From NCBI GenBank assembly GCA_001661245.1, contig KV454017.1:916517-980516 (forward strand): DNA of 64,000 nucleotides, written 5' to 3'. The notes below the pieces were generated by a model, which saw only the letters and a program-made list of their open reading frames with translations, did no database searches and was not told the DNA's origin. Position numbers and translations under genes: made by a program. Of this stretch, positions 1-11,543 are shown piece by piece (position 1 is the first letter of the stretch; every line of letters begins with the position of its first letter). This stretch comes from Pachysolen tannophilus NRRL Y-2460 (taxonomy: Eukaryota > Ascomycota > Pichiomycetes > Alaninales > Pachysolenaceae).

Positions 1-37
<37 letters not shown>

Positions 38-359
38 TAAAAATAAAATCAAGTTAATTTTGTGGGATTAAAAAAAATCGAAATTTAACAAAAAAAAATT
101 TATGCATTATTATCAGTTTTTTCTTTTCAGTCATTCATTAATATATATATTCAGGTGATATATTGCTATTATCTAATCTATAACTTGAAATAAAAAATTA
201 TTTGAATAGATAAAAATACAAATCAGTAGACTATAAATACATCAAGGGTCTATTTTTTTATTATTATTATTAATTTTTTTTTATTTTTTTTTTTTATATT
301 TTCTTTTTTACATTTTCTTTTTTCTTTTCTCTTGTCTTCTCTTGTTTTCTTTTGTTTTT
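1..359. other. poly-T tract and AT-rich 3' flank
   Basis: The window opens with 35 consecutive T residues (1-35), followed by AT-rich sequence and pyrimidine-rich runs down to the stop codon of the zinc-finger gene. No coding frame or RNA gene is seen. On the minus strand this is the 3' flank of that gene, so the A-rich reading probably includes its polyadenylation region. Confidence 0.6.
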
Positions 360-1993
360 TCAAATTTTGACATAGTCTATGTTTTCTTCCAAGTCGCCAT
401 CACCGACTTGATTTATTCGGGAGCTCACACCATCATCATCTTCTTCTAAAATATTCTCTTCTCCATCTTCCTCTTCTCCTTCACTACTATTATTATCAAA
501 TACTTTCATAATAGTATTATAATCCATCTTATTTTTATTCAGGTCTGCAACGTTTGAAGAAGATGACGTCAAGTCATTATCCTCATTTCTTACAACGTTT
601 CCTCGATTAATATTTCCAGACCCATCACCAGCATTAGCACCAGTTTCATTATTTGTACCAACAATGAAATGATTCAATTTACAATTTTTCCCCCTTGGAC
701 ACAACCCTGATTCGATAAAATCAGGACAACTAAAATCATGCCTTAATTCACAAGATTTACCCTTTGGACAATACCCACCAATTGCAAAATTTCTGCAAAC
801 AGGTATTTCTGGATTTGTAGTAGGTTCTAATTTATGTGTGAATAAACAATTTAAATTTGTACAATTACCATTGTTGAAAAACTTACAACTTGGAGAATTG
901 TACTGTGTTGGTCTGTGAGATAATAAACAATTTGGATTATTATGACATTGATTTTTTAAAAACAGTTTACATAAGGAGAGGTGCTGTGGATCATGCTTGA
1001 ATTTGCATGTAGAACCTCTTGTACAGATACCTGCAAAAAAAAAAAAACAAAAAGCCAAATTGTTAGTAATGTGATTATAAATATTTTTAATATCATTTTG
1101 TGAGTACATACCAGTCCTAGTGTAAAAACGACAAGGCTCTTGAGATTCCAGTCTAAAAATAACAAATTATAATTAATCAATTTGGTGAAGTGATAAAATT
1201 GAAGAGTTTTTGTTAGTATTTTTTTTTCTTTTTTTTTTTTTGTAAATTAAAACCAGTGTAACTTTATGGATATATATATATATATACGTACATTAGCACA
1301 TCTTGGAGTGTGAAACCTTTTTTCAAATACGATCCGTCTTGTAATTTTAAATAATCACAATTATTATAATTAATGGTATTTTTATGATCAATATCTTCTA
1401 TATAATTTATTGGAATTAGTTTTAACCCATCATGCAGTATAATAAAAGATATACCATTAATTTTACATCTGTTACAATAATCATATCTTATAGTTAATTC
1501 TTTAATTTTTTTCAATATTTTCAATTTTTTCAAATGTTTTAATTTTTCAATTTTTAAATCATTAATTTTTTTGGCAAGTTCTAATTTTCTCTTTTGATCA
1601 TTTTCATATATTTTGGTATTAACTAAGCTTAATCCATTTTTTGAAACCTTTGATACAAACCTATTTCCCTGATTTATTCCAATATTTGAATCATTTGTTG
1701 TTGTTGTTGTTGTTGTTAAATTTGTATTTGTGTTATTATTATTATCATCATAATTAATATCATTATTTAAAACAAGAGATATATTTCTATGTTTCAGAGG
1801 TCTACTACGAAAAAATGAACTCTTTGGGAACCCTACCGCTTTCCGAGCAGGAAGTTCGCCACTTGTAATTTTTGGTTTATTCAAAGGTACAGAATATGTT
1901 TTCTTTGAATGAAGAGCTGCTATTGATTTTTTCGAACTTTCAATCGATTCTGTAAAAATTCTTATTGTTAATAATTTTAAACTCTTTTAACAA

Positions 1994-2031
<38 letters not shown>

Positions 2032-2098
2032 ACATACCTTGCAATAGCTGCATCTTAGCTAAAATCTTTTCAGCATTTTCATTTTCTTCACTCATCAT
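360..2098 (-). CDS. five-finger CCCH zinc-finger protein, ZC3H3/Red5-like
   Basis: Four exons join in frame to 476 aa: 2098-2038, 1949-1292, 1152-1112 and 1030-360. All three introns begin GTATGT or GTACGT and end in AG. Five tandem CX7-8CX4-5CX3H fingers occupy about residues 247-374; the first uses Cys247, Cys256, Cys262 and His266 and is split by the last intron. The array of five fingers with this spacing matches the human ZC3H3 / fission yeast Red5 family, which works in nuclear mRNA polyadenylation, export and RNA surveillance; that role is inferred from family. The N-terminal half is lysine- and asparagine-rich with a helical stretch, and the tail is acidic. The third exon is only 41 nt. 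A start at 2095 (second of two adjacent ATGs) is equally possible. Without splicing only a 249-codon fragment would be seen. Confidence 0.85.
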
Positions 2099-2917
2099 AT
2101 TTACTTATTTTCTTATATTTTTAAATAACTAATATATTTATATATATAATATGCAATTTTTATACCAAATTATAAAGATTCGCTTACACAAACAGTTGGT
2201 TGTTTTGCACACGATCGTTTTTTTTCTTAAATTTATTTTATTTAATTTAACAGTAACTAGCAGATTAACAAGAGACAAAGAAAAGATATTTGAATTATTG
2301 ATTTTTATAAGTATTCAAGTGTTTCTAGTTTTTTGTAGTCTTTTTGTTCTTTAATTACTGGATATGAGATTGTAAAATTGCTTGAAATATGAGGATTTTT
2401 CAAATTTTTCAAATGCGAGTTTCACTAAGGTTGAGAAGGCTGATAAGGTTTGTGGAAAGAGGTATCTGAACCAATCTTAGAGCAGAACTTATAGCTAACT
2501 ATACCCTTGCCAAAAAAAAATAAATTCAAATCTGAATCTTATCCACAAAGAAAGTACCTATATCAACAGGAAGATCATTTATATATATTAATTTTATGGG
2601 TATTAATGAATTATTTGATATCATCATCATCGCTTACGTAAACACTCTTATATACGAACACACACACTCTACGCACTTGCGCTAATTGTTTTAAGCAGTT
2701 ACACAAGTGCGCACTAAATGTGCTCACTCCCTTTTTGTCTTGTTTTAATTTAATTTACACTACAAATATAAGTTTTTGAGCTATATCGCACTACTTCTAT
2801 TTTTCAGAGGTTTTTTTTTTTTTCTTTAAAATCTTTAATATCAGGAGAAAAAGGCCTAGAAAGTATAAAGGTTTAGAAGTTCTTAACTATATATTATTAA
2901 TGAATTAACAAGAGCAG
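2099..2917. other. divergent promoter region, zinc-finger gene / RQT4
   Basis: This 0.8 kb spacer lies between the starts of two divergent genes. It is AT-rich apart from about 2620-2735, which contains alternating TGCGCA-like and GTAA/CACACA motifs, including a TGCGCACTAAA element that recurs at 58174. No credible coding frame: the 67-codon frame at 2151 has no recognisable features. Confidence 0.5.
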
Positions 2918-4597
2918 ATGCCAGAGTATACAAGAGATGGGATAAAATCCTATTGTATATCTTTTATATCCAAGATATTGCCACTAGATGATGATACGTT
3001 ATCTCAGATTGTGGATTATGCTTTGAACAATTTACATTCACAAGAAGAAGTTCAAAATCATTTTATAAATTTGATTGGTCAAGATCCAGAAAGTTTGGAG
3101 TTTATTACAAGGCTTCAATCTATGTTGTTTGGTGGAAATGATGTTGAAGAGGAGAAATCTAAGTCTAAGATTAAGGACAGAAATAGTGATAAGGATTTAA
3201 GGTCGTCACTGGTGGTGAGTTTGAAGCAACACAATACTGTTTCTAAAGGAAATGTTTGGAATCAAAATTTAAAAAATTCAAAAGATTTAGGAACTTCAAA
3301 TAAGCAAAGATTATCCAAGAATAATTCTTCTTCAACTACTTCAGAGCTTTTAGATAAAAAACCAGCACAAGCTGCTAAGAATCTGAAAAGTAAGAGTACT
3401 AAAAAGAGAACTTTGAATAATTTAAAAGATGTTGAAGCTGCTTTATTACAATTAGAAATAAATAGTAGTGATCCTACATTACCACAAGAGCAAATGCAAA
3501 CAGGAAGACCCATACGAGTTTGTAATTGTATGGCAACTAAACATCCCTTATTTGAATTTTATCCAAACTGCTTGAATTGCGGTAAAATAATATGTGCAAA
3601 AGAAGGTTTACAACCATGCTCTTTTTGTGGTAAAGAATTGTTATCTGATAAAGAAAAATTGGAAATAATGAATATTTTAACAAGGGAAAAGATTGATTTG
3701 GAAAATAAAGGAATTAAAAAATCATCCTCTTCACCTGGACCAACATCTCTGTCAAATGAAAACAAAAAGAAAAAATATACTATTTTGATTAATTCTTTAA
3801 CTAGTAATAGTAGAGAAGAACAAGATAAACTTTTTAAAAAAATTGAACTGCAAAATCTGTTAAAAAATCAAAGAGAACAAGAAATTTTAGAAGAAGAAAA
3901 AAAAATTGCAGAACAAAAGGAAGAATTAAAAAAATATTCACAATTAAAAGATAAAGACCCAGAATTAATAAAAGCACAAGAAAGATTAGATAACTTATTA
4001 AATTTCCAATCAGCTGGTGCAGAAAGAACAAAGATAATTGATCAAGCATCTGATTTCGAGTTACCAAATCAATCAGAGCTAAATGTTTGGGCGTCACCAA
4101 TGGAAAGAGCTTTACAATTGAAAAAACAACAAAGACAATTGCGTAAACAGGAAGAATTAATTAAAGAAAGGTCGGGACGAGGAAGAAAAGTCTTGGATCT
4201 TTCAATAAGAGATGGTAAAGTTTTCGTTAGAGAAGAGGTCACATCCAAATCTTTAGATGATGATGAAAATGTTGATGATGAAGATGATGAAGACAAAGAT
4301 ATGAAACATTTGGAAAAGCAAATTGCTAATCAAAAATTATTAGAGTCTGAAAAGAATTTCCAAAATGTTTGGGATTATGATAAGGATAAATCAAGATGGG
4401 AAGCACCTATTTATATAAAAGATTCTAATACTAATAGTCTTTCGAAAAATGAAAAATTTTCAGAATTAGAATCAGAAAAAGATATAAACGATCAGAAACA
4501 ACGTATTAATATCAAAGCTAATTCTAATGGATATTCAAGAATTCAATTAGGGGATGAAAAAGAAACAGAGAATTTATTAATAGGACTACCAAGCTAG
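2918..4597 (+). CDS. RQT4: TRIP4/ASC-1-type zinc-finger protein, Rqt4-like
   Basis: A 559-aa protein with a C2HC5-type zinc finger at about residues 202-240 (CNC, CLNCGKIIC and CSFCG clusters), which is diagnostic of the TRIP4/ASC-1 family. In S. cerevisiae the member Rqt4 (YKR023W) belongs to the ribosome-quality-control trigger complex with Slh1 and Cue3, which splits collided ribosomes in the cytosol; the role here is inferred by family. The N-terminal 70 residues are helical. The region from about 290 to 420 is a long charged coiled coil rich in Lys, Glu and Gln. The start follows an A-rich leader and has no earlier in-frame ATG. It converges with the FAD oxidase gene, only 13 bp separating the two stop codons, so their 3' UTRs must overlap. 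Confidence 0.8.
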   Translation: MPEYTRDGIKSYCISFISKILPLDDDTLSQIVDYALNNLHSQEEVQNHFINLIGQDPESLEFITRLQSMLFGGNDVEEEKSKSKIKDRNSDKDLRSSLVVSLKQHNTVSKGNVWNQNLKNSKDLGTSNKQRLSKNNSSSTTSELLDKKPAQAAKNLKSKSTKKRTLNNLKDVEAALLQLEINSSDPTLPQEQMQTGRPIRVCNCMATKHPLFEFYPNCLNCGKIICAKEGLQPCSFCGKELLSDKEKLEIMNILTREKIDLENKGIKKSSSSPGPTSLSNENKKKKYTILINSLTSNSREEQDKLFKKIELQNLLKNQREQEILEEEKKIAEQKEELKKYSQLKDKDPELIKAQERLDNLLNFQSAGAERTKIIDQASDFELPNQSELNVWASPMERALQLKKQQRQLRKQEELIKERSGRGRKVLDLSIRDGKVFVREEVTSKSLDDDENVDDEDDEDKDMKHLEKQIANQKLLESEKNFQNVWDYDKDKSRWEAPIYIKDSNTNSLSKNEKFSELESEKDINDQKQRINIKANSNGYSRIQLGDEKETENLLIGLPS

Positions 4598-4610
4598 AAT
4601 TTATAAAAAA

Positions 4611-5960
4611 TTAATTATTTAATTTTTCCATATACCAGTCATTAATATCACTTATTTCATAATGATCTCTCTTAACTCTATAGCTAATATTATGGGGCCA
4701 ATTTGGATTAGATCTCCATTTCCACTTATTATTTAAATTTTCTTGCAAATTTTTTTCTAATTTTCTTGTTATATATTTACCTAAATTAGGGAAAAATTTG
4801 AAACCATGTCCAGAATCTCCACAACATACCAAGATGTTTTCATTACTATCTGGAAGAAAATCAATTAAAAAATTTGAATCAATGGTATCACTTATCCAAC
4901 AACATTTTGAATCAATTAATTTATGTAATGCTAGCTCGGGTATTATCTTATTTAATAAGGTTTCCACTTGTTGTAATCCTTTAATTCTTGGGAATGTATC
5001 TGAAAAAAATTCATTTTTATAGCGAGGTAAAGATGATTGTTCAGTTGTTTTAGTATTATTTATTGTATTTTTAACATCGCAAAAAGTCATTGCAATTTTC
5101 ATCATTTTTGTATTTTTATCTGGTGGGAAGAAATATCCCAATTCAGAACTAAAGAAAATGGGTAATTTTTCATATTTTTCAAATTCTTTATTGCTTAATT
5201 TGATATGAGTTATGAAAAGTCCTGTTGAATTAATTTGATTATTCAAATTTATTAAGTGACCTGTGGCTGCACCCATAGTTAATATTATTTTATATGATTT
5301 ATAAGATTTACCTCCATAGGTTATAACTATAACATTTTTCTTATCAATATCAATTACTTTCCCATCTTGACCAAATTTAAATATAACTCCATTTTTAATA
5401 CATTCATTATACACTGAAATTAAAGAATTTGAAGCATGACCATAACCAGCATCAGGGTTATACCTACATTGTACAATTCTAGTTTTAGTTTCAGTTTCAA
5501 ATCCAATTTCTGAATCGAATAGATGAGTATCCCGAAGTTCAGGAATTATCTTAACAAATTGTGATTTCTCTTTAATTTCCACTATCCTATCTGGATCACA
5601 ACCTAATTTAATTAAATTTTGTAAACCTTTTCTTTCATAATTCAACCTATTTAAATTATTTTTTTCATCCATTGGAGAAAGAGTTACTCTACCACATTTG
5701 ATAAAATGATTTTTGAAAACTGGATCTTTCTCCCATAATTCCAAAGCCTCAAGTGCCAATTTAGTATAATCAATATCGGAATATTCAGCTCTAATAATTT
5801 TATTCAAATCATTAGCTGCAGACCAAGGTGAAGGAATTGTAAAAGCATCAAGTGCAATAATTTTCTTTGATCCACCATACCGTCTAGAAAGATCCAATGC
5901 TGTAGAAAGACCAAATACCCCACAGCCAACAATCACAAAATCAGCATCTTCAGAACCCAT
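4611..5960 (-). CDS. FAD-dependent amine/amino-acid oxidase, MSOX/fructosyl-amine oxidase family
   Basis: A 449-aa flavoprotein. The N-terminus has the dinucleotide-binding signature GCGVFGL within a beta-alpha-beta fold at residues 9-30. Near residues 351-353 a CCW motif supplies the cysteine that binds FAD covalently in monomeric sarcosine oxidases, and SGHGFKF near residue 387 is the conserved C-terminal motif of this family. Fungal relatives oxidise saccharopine, pipecolate, sarcosine or Amadori (fructosyl) amino acids, releasing hydrogen peroxide; the substrate cannot be told from sequence. The C-terminus lacks the SKL-like peroxisomal signal usual in fructosyl-amine oxidases, so the enzyme may be cytosolic. 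The upstream region has an unusually GC-rich patch with a CTTCCCG triplication. Convergent with RQT4. Confidence 0.8.
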   Translation of the reverse strand: MGSEDADFVIVGCGVFGLSTALDLSRRYGGSKKIIALDAFTIPSPWSAANDLNKIIRAEYSDIDYTKLALEALELWEKDPVFKNHFIKCGRVTLSPMDEKNNLNRLNYERKGLQNLIKLGCDPDRIVEIKEKSQFVKIIPELRDTHLFDSEIGFETETKTRIVQCRYNPDAGYGHASNSLISVYNECIKNGVIFKFGQDGKVIDIDKKNVIVITYGGKSYKSYKIILTMGAATGHLINLNNQINSTGLFITHIKLSNKEFEKYEKLPIFFSSELGYFFPPDKNTKMMKIAMTFCDVKNTINNTKTTEQSSLPRYKNEFFSDTFPRIKGLQQVETLLNKIIPELALHKLIDSKCCWISDTIDSNFLIDFLPDSNENILVCCGDSGHGFKFFPNLGKYITRKLEKNLQENLNNKWKWRSNPNWPHNISYRVKRDHYEISDINDWYMEKLNN

Positions 5961-6762
5961 TTTTTCTTATTTGATAGCTTTAAAGTTAGTCATTGTTCAT
6001 AATTGTTCAATTTCTCTTATCGCTTCCACCAAGGGCCAAGGGCCTCTTTATCTATTCTTTATCTCTCCCCCGGCTCACTTCCCGCTTCCCGCTTCCCGCT
6101 TCTGGTTTCCCGTTTCCGCTATTTTTCAAGAAAAGGCTCCGGCCAAATTACCCTCTTTTCGTAAGAGAAAAAGAGAAAAATTTTTTTTTTTCAGTTTTTC
6201 GCTGTTGTGAAAAAAAAAAATCATATAAATTGGAGCGTTTCCCTTGTCACCCTTGATTTTGCAAACTATCATCAGTAGTGGTTATACTATCTCTTAAAAA
6301 GATATATAACATTTATAACACTATAAAAAAATAGAAACTTCATAGCGAACTTCTCAGTTGAACATTATGTTTTCTGATTTAGTTTGCGTTCAGCTAAGTG
6401 TTTTTTGACTTTTTTAACAGAAGAGTAACAAAAAACATTTCGTTTCTGGTTTCTTAGACTTTAAAGTGCTATGCGCTAGTTGCTAAATTGATAATCTTGT
6501 TTTCTTTCCTTTGTGGAAGATCTTGAAAGATTATTTGGCTATGCGCGTTGCTACATTCATTATTATATAGCAAAAAAAGAAAAATCTATTCTCTTTTCAA
6601 ATTTGTCTTGTAAACTCTAGATTAATAATAATTAACATACATCTATTACAAATTTTTATAAAATACAGAAATGATTTTTGAAATTAATTAATCTCTCTAA
6701 TAAAAGTATATATATATATATATTTATGTACAAAAAAAATGAAATACTTTTCAAAAAAGAGT
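5961..6762. other. intergenic region with GC-rich promoter patch
   Basis: Spacer between the start of the FAD oxidase gene and the stop of PAM16 (both minus strand). The first 250 bp hold a C-rich patch (6060-6150) quite unlike the surrounding AT-rich DNA; the rest is AT-rich with a short TATA repeat near 6705-6722. No convincing gene or RNA is visible. Confidence 0.5.
6078..6098. repeat. three tandem CTTCCCG units
   Basis: Three exact 7-bp units CTTCCCG lie head to tail about 120 bp upstream of the FAD oxidase start codon; further TTTCCCG and TTTCCGC variants follow. On the gene's strand the unit reads CGGGAAG. It could be a clustered binding site or a slippage-expanded microsatellite. Confidence 0.6.
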
Positions 6763-7217
6763 TTAATTATCTTTCATTTTACCTTTCTGCAATTCTTCTG
6801 CTGCTTGTAATTCTGCTTTTAACCTTTCCAGAGCTCTATAAACTTTACTTTGTAAGTAAAACGATCCACCATTTTCTTTTGAATTAATATTAAATAAATA
6901 ATCATATTTTTTATCAACAATATCTCTTGATAAACCTTTTGTATCAACATCCAATATCTTTGAAGCCTCATCCAACGTTATTTGATTATCAGCAACTTTT
7001 GTCGCCTGTGAAGCAGACAGCTTTGTTGTAGTGGCTGCTGCTTGTCTATATGCCTCTGTAAATGCTCTACCAAATACTTTGGCACCCGTTAATATAACCT
7101 GAACCACCAATCTATGAGCCTACATCGAAAAAGACAAAAAAAAAAACAAAAGAAAAATTTTTTTTTAAAGTTAGTAACAAACCAAATACCAATAAAAACT
7201 TATATAAAACTTACCAT
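6763..7217 (-). CDS. PAM16: mitochondrial import motor J-like protein Pam16 (Tim16)
   Basis: Two exons, 7217-7215 (only the ATG) and 7119-6763, give 119 aa; the intron uses a GTAAGT donor directly after the start codon and a TAG acceptor. The spliced protein starts MAHRLVVQVILTG, matching Pam16, and contains EAYRQAA and the FYLQSKVYRA motif of the degenerate J domain (no HPD). Pam16 binds Pam18/Tim14 on the matrix side of the TIM23 translocase and restrains its stimulation of Hsp70. A CTG codon at residue 98 sits in YRA-x-ERLK, where S. cerevisiae has alanine. The protein lacks the long hydrophilic tail of the baker's yeast homologue (149 aa). It is divergent from SET3. Confidence 0.92.
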
Positions 7218-7712
7218 TATCTCGATTCCTTAATTATACCTTCAATATAAATTCTCCACAACTTATCAAATCTATAATACCTTTCTTGTTAATTATGTCT
7301 TTTCGTATTTTTTGTATTCAATTAAAAAATTTTTTAATCGTTTTTGCCACGACAAAAAAAAAACAACAGAAAAAAAAATTGAAAGAAGGAAAGAAAAGAG
7401 TTGTAAAAGTTGTATTATAATTATAATAGAGAAAAAAAGAAGAAGTAGTTTAAAGGATCAATCAGCAGATAGAGAAATCATTATTTGAGTTGAAGAAGTA
7501 GATATATTTCTCAGTAGTTTGTTTTTGTTTTCGTTTTTGGATTGGATTGGCTTGTGGAGGAATTGCGAGATTTTATTTATTTATTTATTTTTAATTGATA
7601 TTGAGTTTGAGTTATAAAAATAAAATTAAATTTTTTGGTTGTTTTTTTTGGTTGTTTTTCATCAGGTAAAAAAGATTGAAGTATTGAGAATATTGGTAAT
7701 ACTATTTTTCGG
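7218..7712. other. divergent promoter, PAM16 / SET3
   Basis: About 0.5 kb of AT-rich DNA between the two divergent starts, with purine-rich runs around 7380-7480 and short TTTA repeats near 7570. No gene or distinctive motif recognised. Confidence 0.5.
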
Positions 7713-8111
7713 ATGTCAAGTAATAGCGATAGGGAGATGTTACCTTCAGCGGATGATCAAGATGCGGCTGCTTTATTGATGTTATTTCAAAGTCAACTGC
7801 CAAGAAGTCTGAGGCAACAAGTTGTGATACCCAATGAAGAGCAACAACCAATGAATGATTTTAATCAACATCAAATACACAGAATTCAAACAAATATCGA
7901 TAATGTGAATCATAGTTATTCTATAACATTGTCTGGTAATTCAAAAACACCTTTTTCTCCAAAAGAAACTTCAGAGAGAAGTACTCAAATTGTTCCTTCT
8001 GTTGTTCAAACACAATCTTCTTTACCTCAATCACACCACCGACAGACAGCATCGGGTTCTTCCTCTTCATCATCAAGTTCCTCGTCTGCATCGTCTTTAA
8101 CCTCAGCATCA

Positions 8112-8142
<31 letters not shown>

Positions 8143-11100
8143 GCAGTAGCAGCAGTAATGCTAATCATTCGAGATCCAATTCAGGCAACAACAACAATAA
8201 TAACAACAACAACAATAATAATTTTTCTACATCTCCTGGCCCAGCTGCTGCTGCTTTGGCTGCTGGTAACAACAGAGACTCTAGGAATCAGAGCAGTAAT
8301 ATCAAAGCTATGGTTGCAGCAGCAGCTCTAGCAGCAGCAGCAGCAACACCTTTGCCATTGTTGAATCACAACAATAATATCAACAGCAACAACAACAACA
8401 TTAATAATAATAATACTAATAATATTGAAATTGCTGAAGATGATTTGAAATTAAAAGAGAAAAATATATTACAGGGGCTAATCAAGGAATTGGCATCTGA
8501 TGCTCCAAAGGCTAAAGTACAAGAAAAAGAAAAAGAAGAAGAAAAAAATGATGATAATGTGGTGATGGAAACGAATGATCATGCTTCCCTGGAACTTGGA
8601 AAACCTGATGAGCCAAACAATGAAACTGAAATAAAAATCGATACAGAAATTCAAGTTGAAAAAAATGATGGTGAAGTTCAAGAAAATGTGCCAGATATAG
8701 CACTTGATGAACATGCAACACTAAAAAAAGAACCAGACCATGCGGAAAGATTGGATACTAATGAAACAGATGTAGACAATAACAGTGATGCTGAAGGTGA
8801 AATTGAGGCTGAAAAATCAAAGACTCCAGACTTGGCTAATAAGGTTGTTGCAAAGGAAGAAGATGTAACAGAAAAAGAAAAAGAAAATAAAACTGGAAAA
8901 AATGATTTGGAAAAAGAACAAGAAAACCAAGCTCTTGATTATGATAACAAAAGTAAAAGCCCCAGTAAAGATTCAGTGCTGGAGTCAGATAAAGAAGAAG
9001 ACAAAAAGCAACAGCAACATCAGCAGCAGCAAATGGAACAGCAACAACCACAGCAGGATCAACAACAACGGAAGGAAGATGATGAGGATGTGGTGGTCCA
9101 GGAGGAAGTTCAAGCTGAAACAGAACATGACCCACAGGAGAAAGAAACTAATTCAGGAAATGAAAAGCCAATTGATACTTCGTATTATGTTGATGCAGAT
9201 GCAGGTGTTATAGGGTGCGTATGTGGGTATGATATAGATGATGGATACACAATTCAATGTGATAGATGTTTCAGATGGCAGCACACCGTATGCATGGAGA
9301 TAGATAATGACGATGTTCCTGATGATTATTTATGTTATTTATGTGATAAGACAAGAAAAGTGGATGCAGATAGAGCAAGGGATATTCAAAAAGAGAATTT
9401 GAGACGTTTATCGAGAAGGAAACGTTCAGCTAATAATAGTAATAATATTAATGTTGTTGAGGACTCATCTACAATAAAAGATGAAGCGAATGTGAAAAGG
9501 AGATCATCCAGTGTAGCCAATGACACCGATAACATCGACTCTGTAGGAATGGATTCCAAGCAAGGTTCGTCTACTGGTAACAATGAACAAAAAGATGCTC
9601 AAGGCCCAACTGGATCTTCTAGATTCAAGAAGCAGAAAACTAAAAAGGAAACTCCTGAAATTGATGAAGGTAATATTATACCAGATGCATCGGAAACATA
9701 TGAAGGTACTTATTTTTCAATCACTAAATTAGAGTTTAAAACTCAGAAAACAAAATCTATTTTTGATAAAGTTGTGGAAACTAGCCTTGATAAAAAGAAT
9801 AATGTTAATCTATCAGCCATAACAGGGTATACTTCAAATGAGATAAATAAAAAACTTGATCAAATGAGGGTTAGTGTCAAATCGGTTCAAAAAGAACCTC
9901 TGAGCAATAAACTGGTTAGATTTGATGGTGTTACCAAATTAGGTTTATTTGTTGAGAATAATGCGAATGAAAACGATTTTTTGATAGAAGTTGTTGGTCA
10001 AGTTGAAACAAAACAAAAGTATATTAATGATTCTAAAAATCATTATAACGTTTGGGGTGTTGTTAAACCGAATGTTTTTTTTTAAAAGATTTACCATTTA
10101 TTATAGATGGAAGGTATTCAGGAAATATTTCGAGATTTATTAGAAGGTCATGTAATCCAAATTGTGAAGTTCGGACTGCAATAGCACAAAACGATTATTC
10201 AATAAGATTTATAATAAAGCCAGTCAAACCAATTAAGCAAGGTTCAGAGTTGACTATTCCATGGGAATGGGATGAACGTCATCCTCTTTATAATATCATT
10301 CATGGGAAGAGTTCATATGATGATCTTGATGCATCGCAGAAGCAAATTTTAATATTATCGATTGAAACTATATTAAATGGGTGTGATTGTGCCTGTAAAC
10401 CAGGTAGTAATGATGATTGTTATTTTGCCAAGGTAAAGAAATTAATTCATACTTTATATCGTTCCACAAGAAAGGCAAATGGCGTTTCTACCTATGGTAA
10501 TAATTTGAGCAAATATTCGGATATTTATAGATCATTAGATGAAAGTTATCATGTTCCAATTAATGATAGATTAGATCAAAGATACTTGAAGTTATTGAAT
10601 TCAATAGATTTTGCCAAAGAACGATCCATACTATTGGACGGAGATGAAAACACTGGGAATGGTATTGTCAATGGTAAGGATAGCAGTGAAGAACCTGATA
10701 AGAATATCAATAACAATAACATTAACGATAACAATATTAATAATGATAACAATAATAACAACAACAACAACAACAACAACAATGATAATAATACGAATGG
10801 CATAATTGACAGAATGGCTGAAGAAAACGAGAGTATGTTTATTGTTAAAAATAGGAAATCCAAAGATTCTATATTGGACATTAAACCTGAACTATTACCT
10901 TACAAGTATAGATTAGTCCAGAAAACACGTTTACAAGACTCTGAGAAAAGGGATACCAATAAGACCACCGAGGCTCCTTTAACAGCAGACCCTCTTGTAT
11001 CGAAGGATGATCTACCTATCCCGATACTGATAGTGAAATCTGACAGCAGGCCCACCTTGTCTGTATCTCTGTCAGCTCCACCAATTTCAATGGTCACAGA

Positions 11101-11272
11101 AGGTTCGAAACTAAACATCTCTGACAACAAATTGATTTCACCTTCAAGTGCTTTGAACACTAACATCAAAAACGAAGTAGACAGATCCTCGAGCTCCTCA
11201 TCAATCATGCAATCCCCACCAATCAAGAAGAAGTTGAGTCTAAGAGACTACATGAAGAGCAAAAAGAAGTGA
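7713..11272 (+). CDS. SET3: PHD- and SET-domain protein Set3-like, frame interrupted at a T9 run
   Basis: The first frame (7713-10085) encodes poly-Ser, poly-Asn, poly-Ala and Gln-rich low-complexity stretches, then a PHD finger at about residues 501-546 (CVCGYDIDDG, CDRCFRWQH, CYLCD) and the start of a degenerate SET domain. It stops just after NVFF. The continuation lies in another frame: RSCNPNCEVRT, then IPWEWDERHPLYNII and the post-SET cysteines CDCACKPG, running to 11272. A single extra T in the T9 run at 10075-10083 would give one 1186-aa product that matches Set3 family architecture. Set3 is the scaffold of the Set3C/Rpd3-type histone deacetylase complex, reading H3K4me2. The break may be a sequencing error, a true mutation or, less likely, slippage; the SET half is clearly under coding constraint. 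Confidence 0.85.
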
Positions 11273-11543
11273 ACTTATTGAAGTTGAAGTTGAATTTGAG
11301 TTATATATATATAAAGAAAATTACCCAACTACTTAAATAGGAAATTACCGCATTAGGAAATGTATATAGATTTTTTTTTTTTTTTTTGGTTTTTTTTTTG
11401 GGTTTTTTAAACGCGGACAATTTTTTAAACAAAGAAACTGTTTGATTTGACTAAATATACAAGTAAAAGAAGTAGTTGATCTAGCTTAAGTGGAAGTATA
11501 TTCAGTGGTTTTATATTCAATCCATTATATTGATTAGTCTAGA

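Noticed and set aside
10075-10083. Programmed +1 frameshifting in SET3
   Set aside because: No known shift heptamer (for example CTTAGGC) or downstream structure is visible; a homopolymer length difference is simpler and a similar one occurs in the RIC8-like gene.
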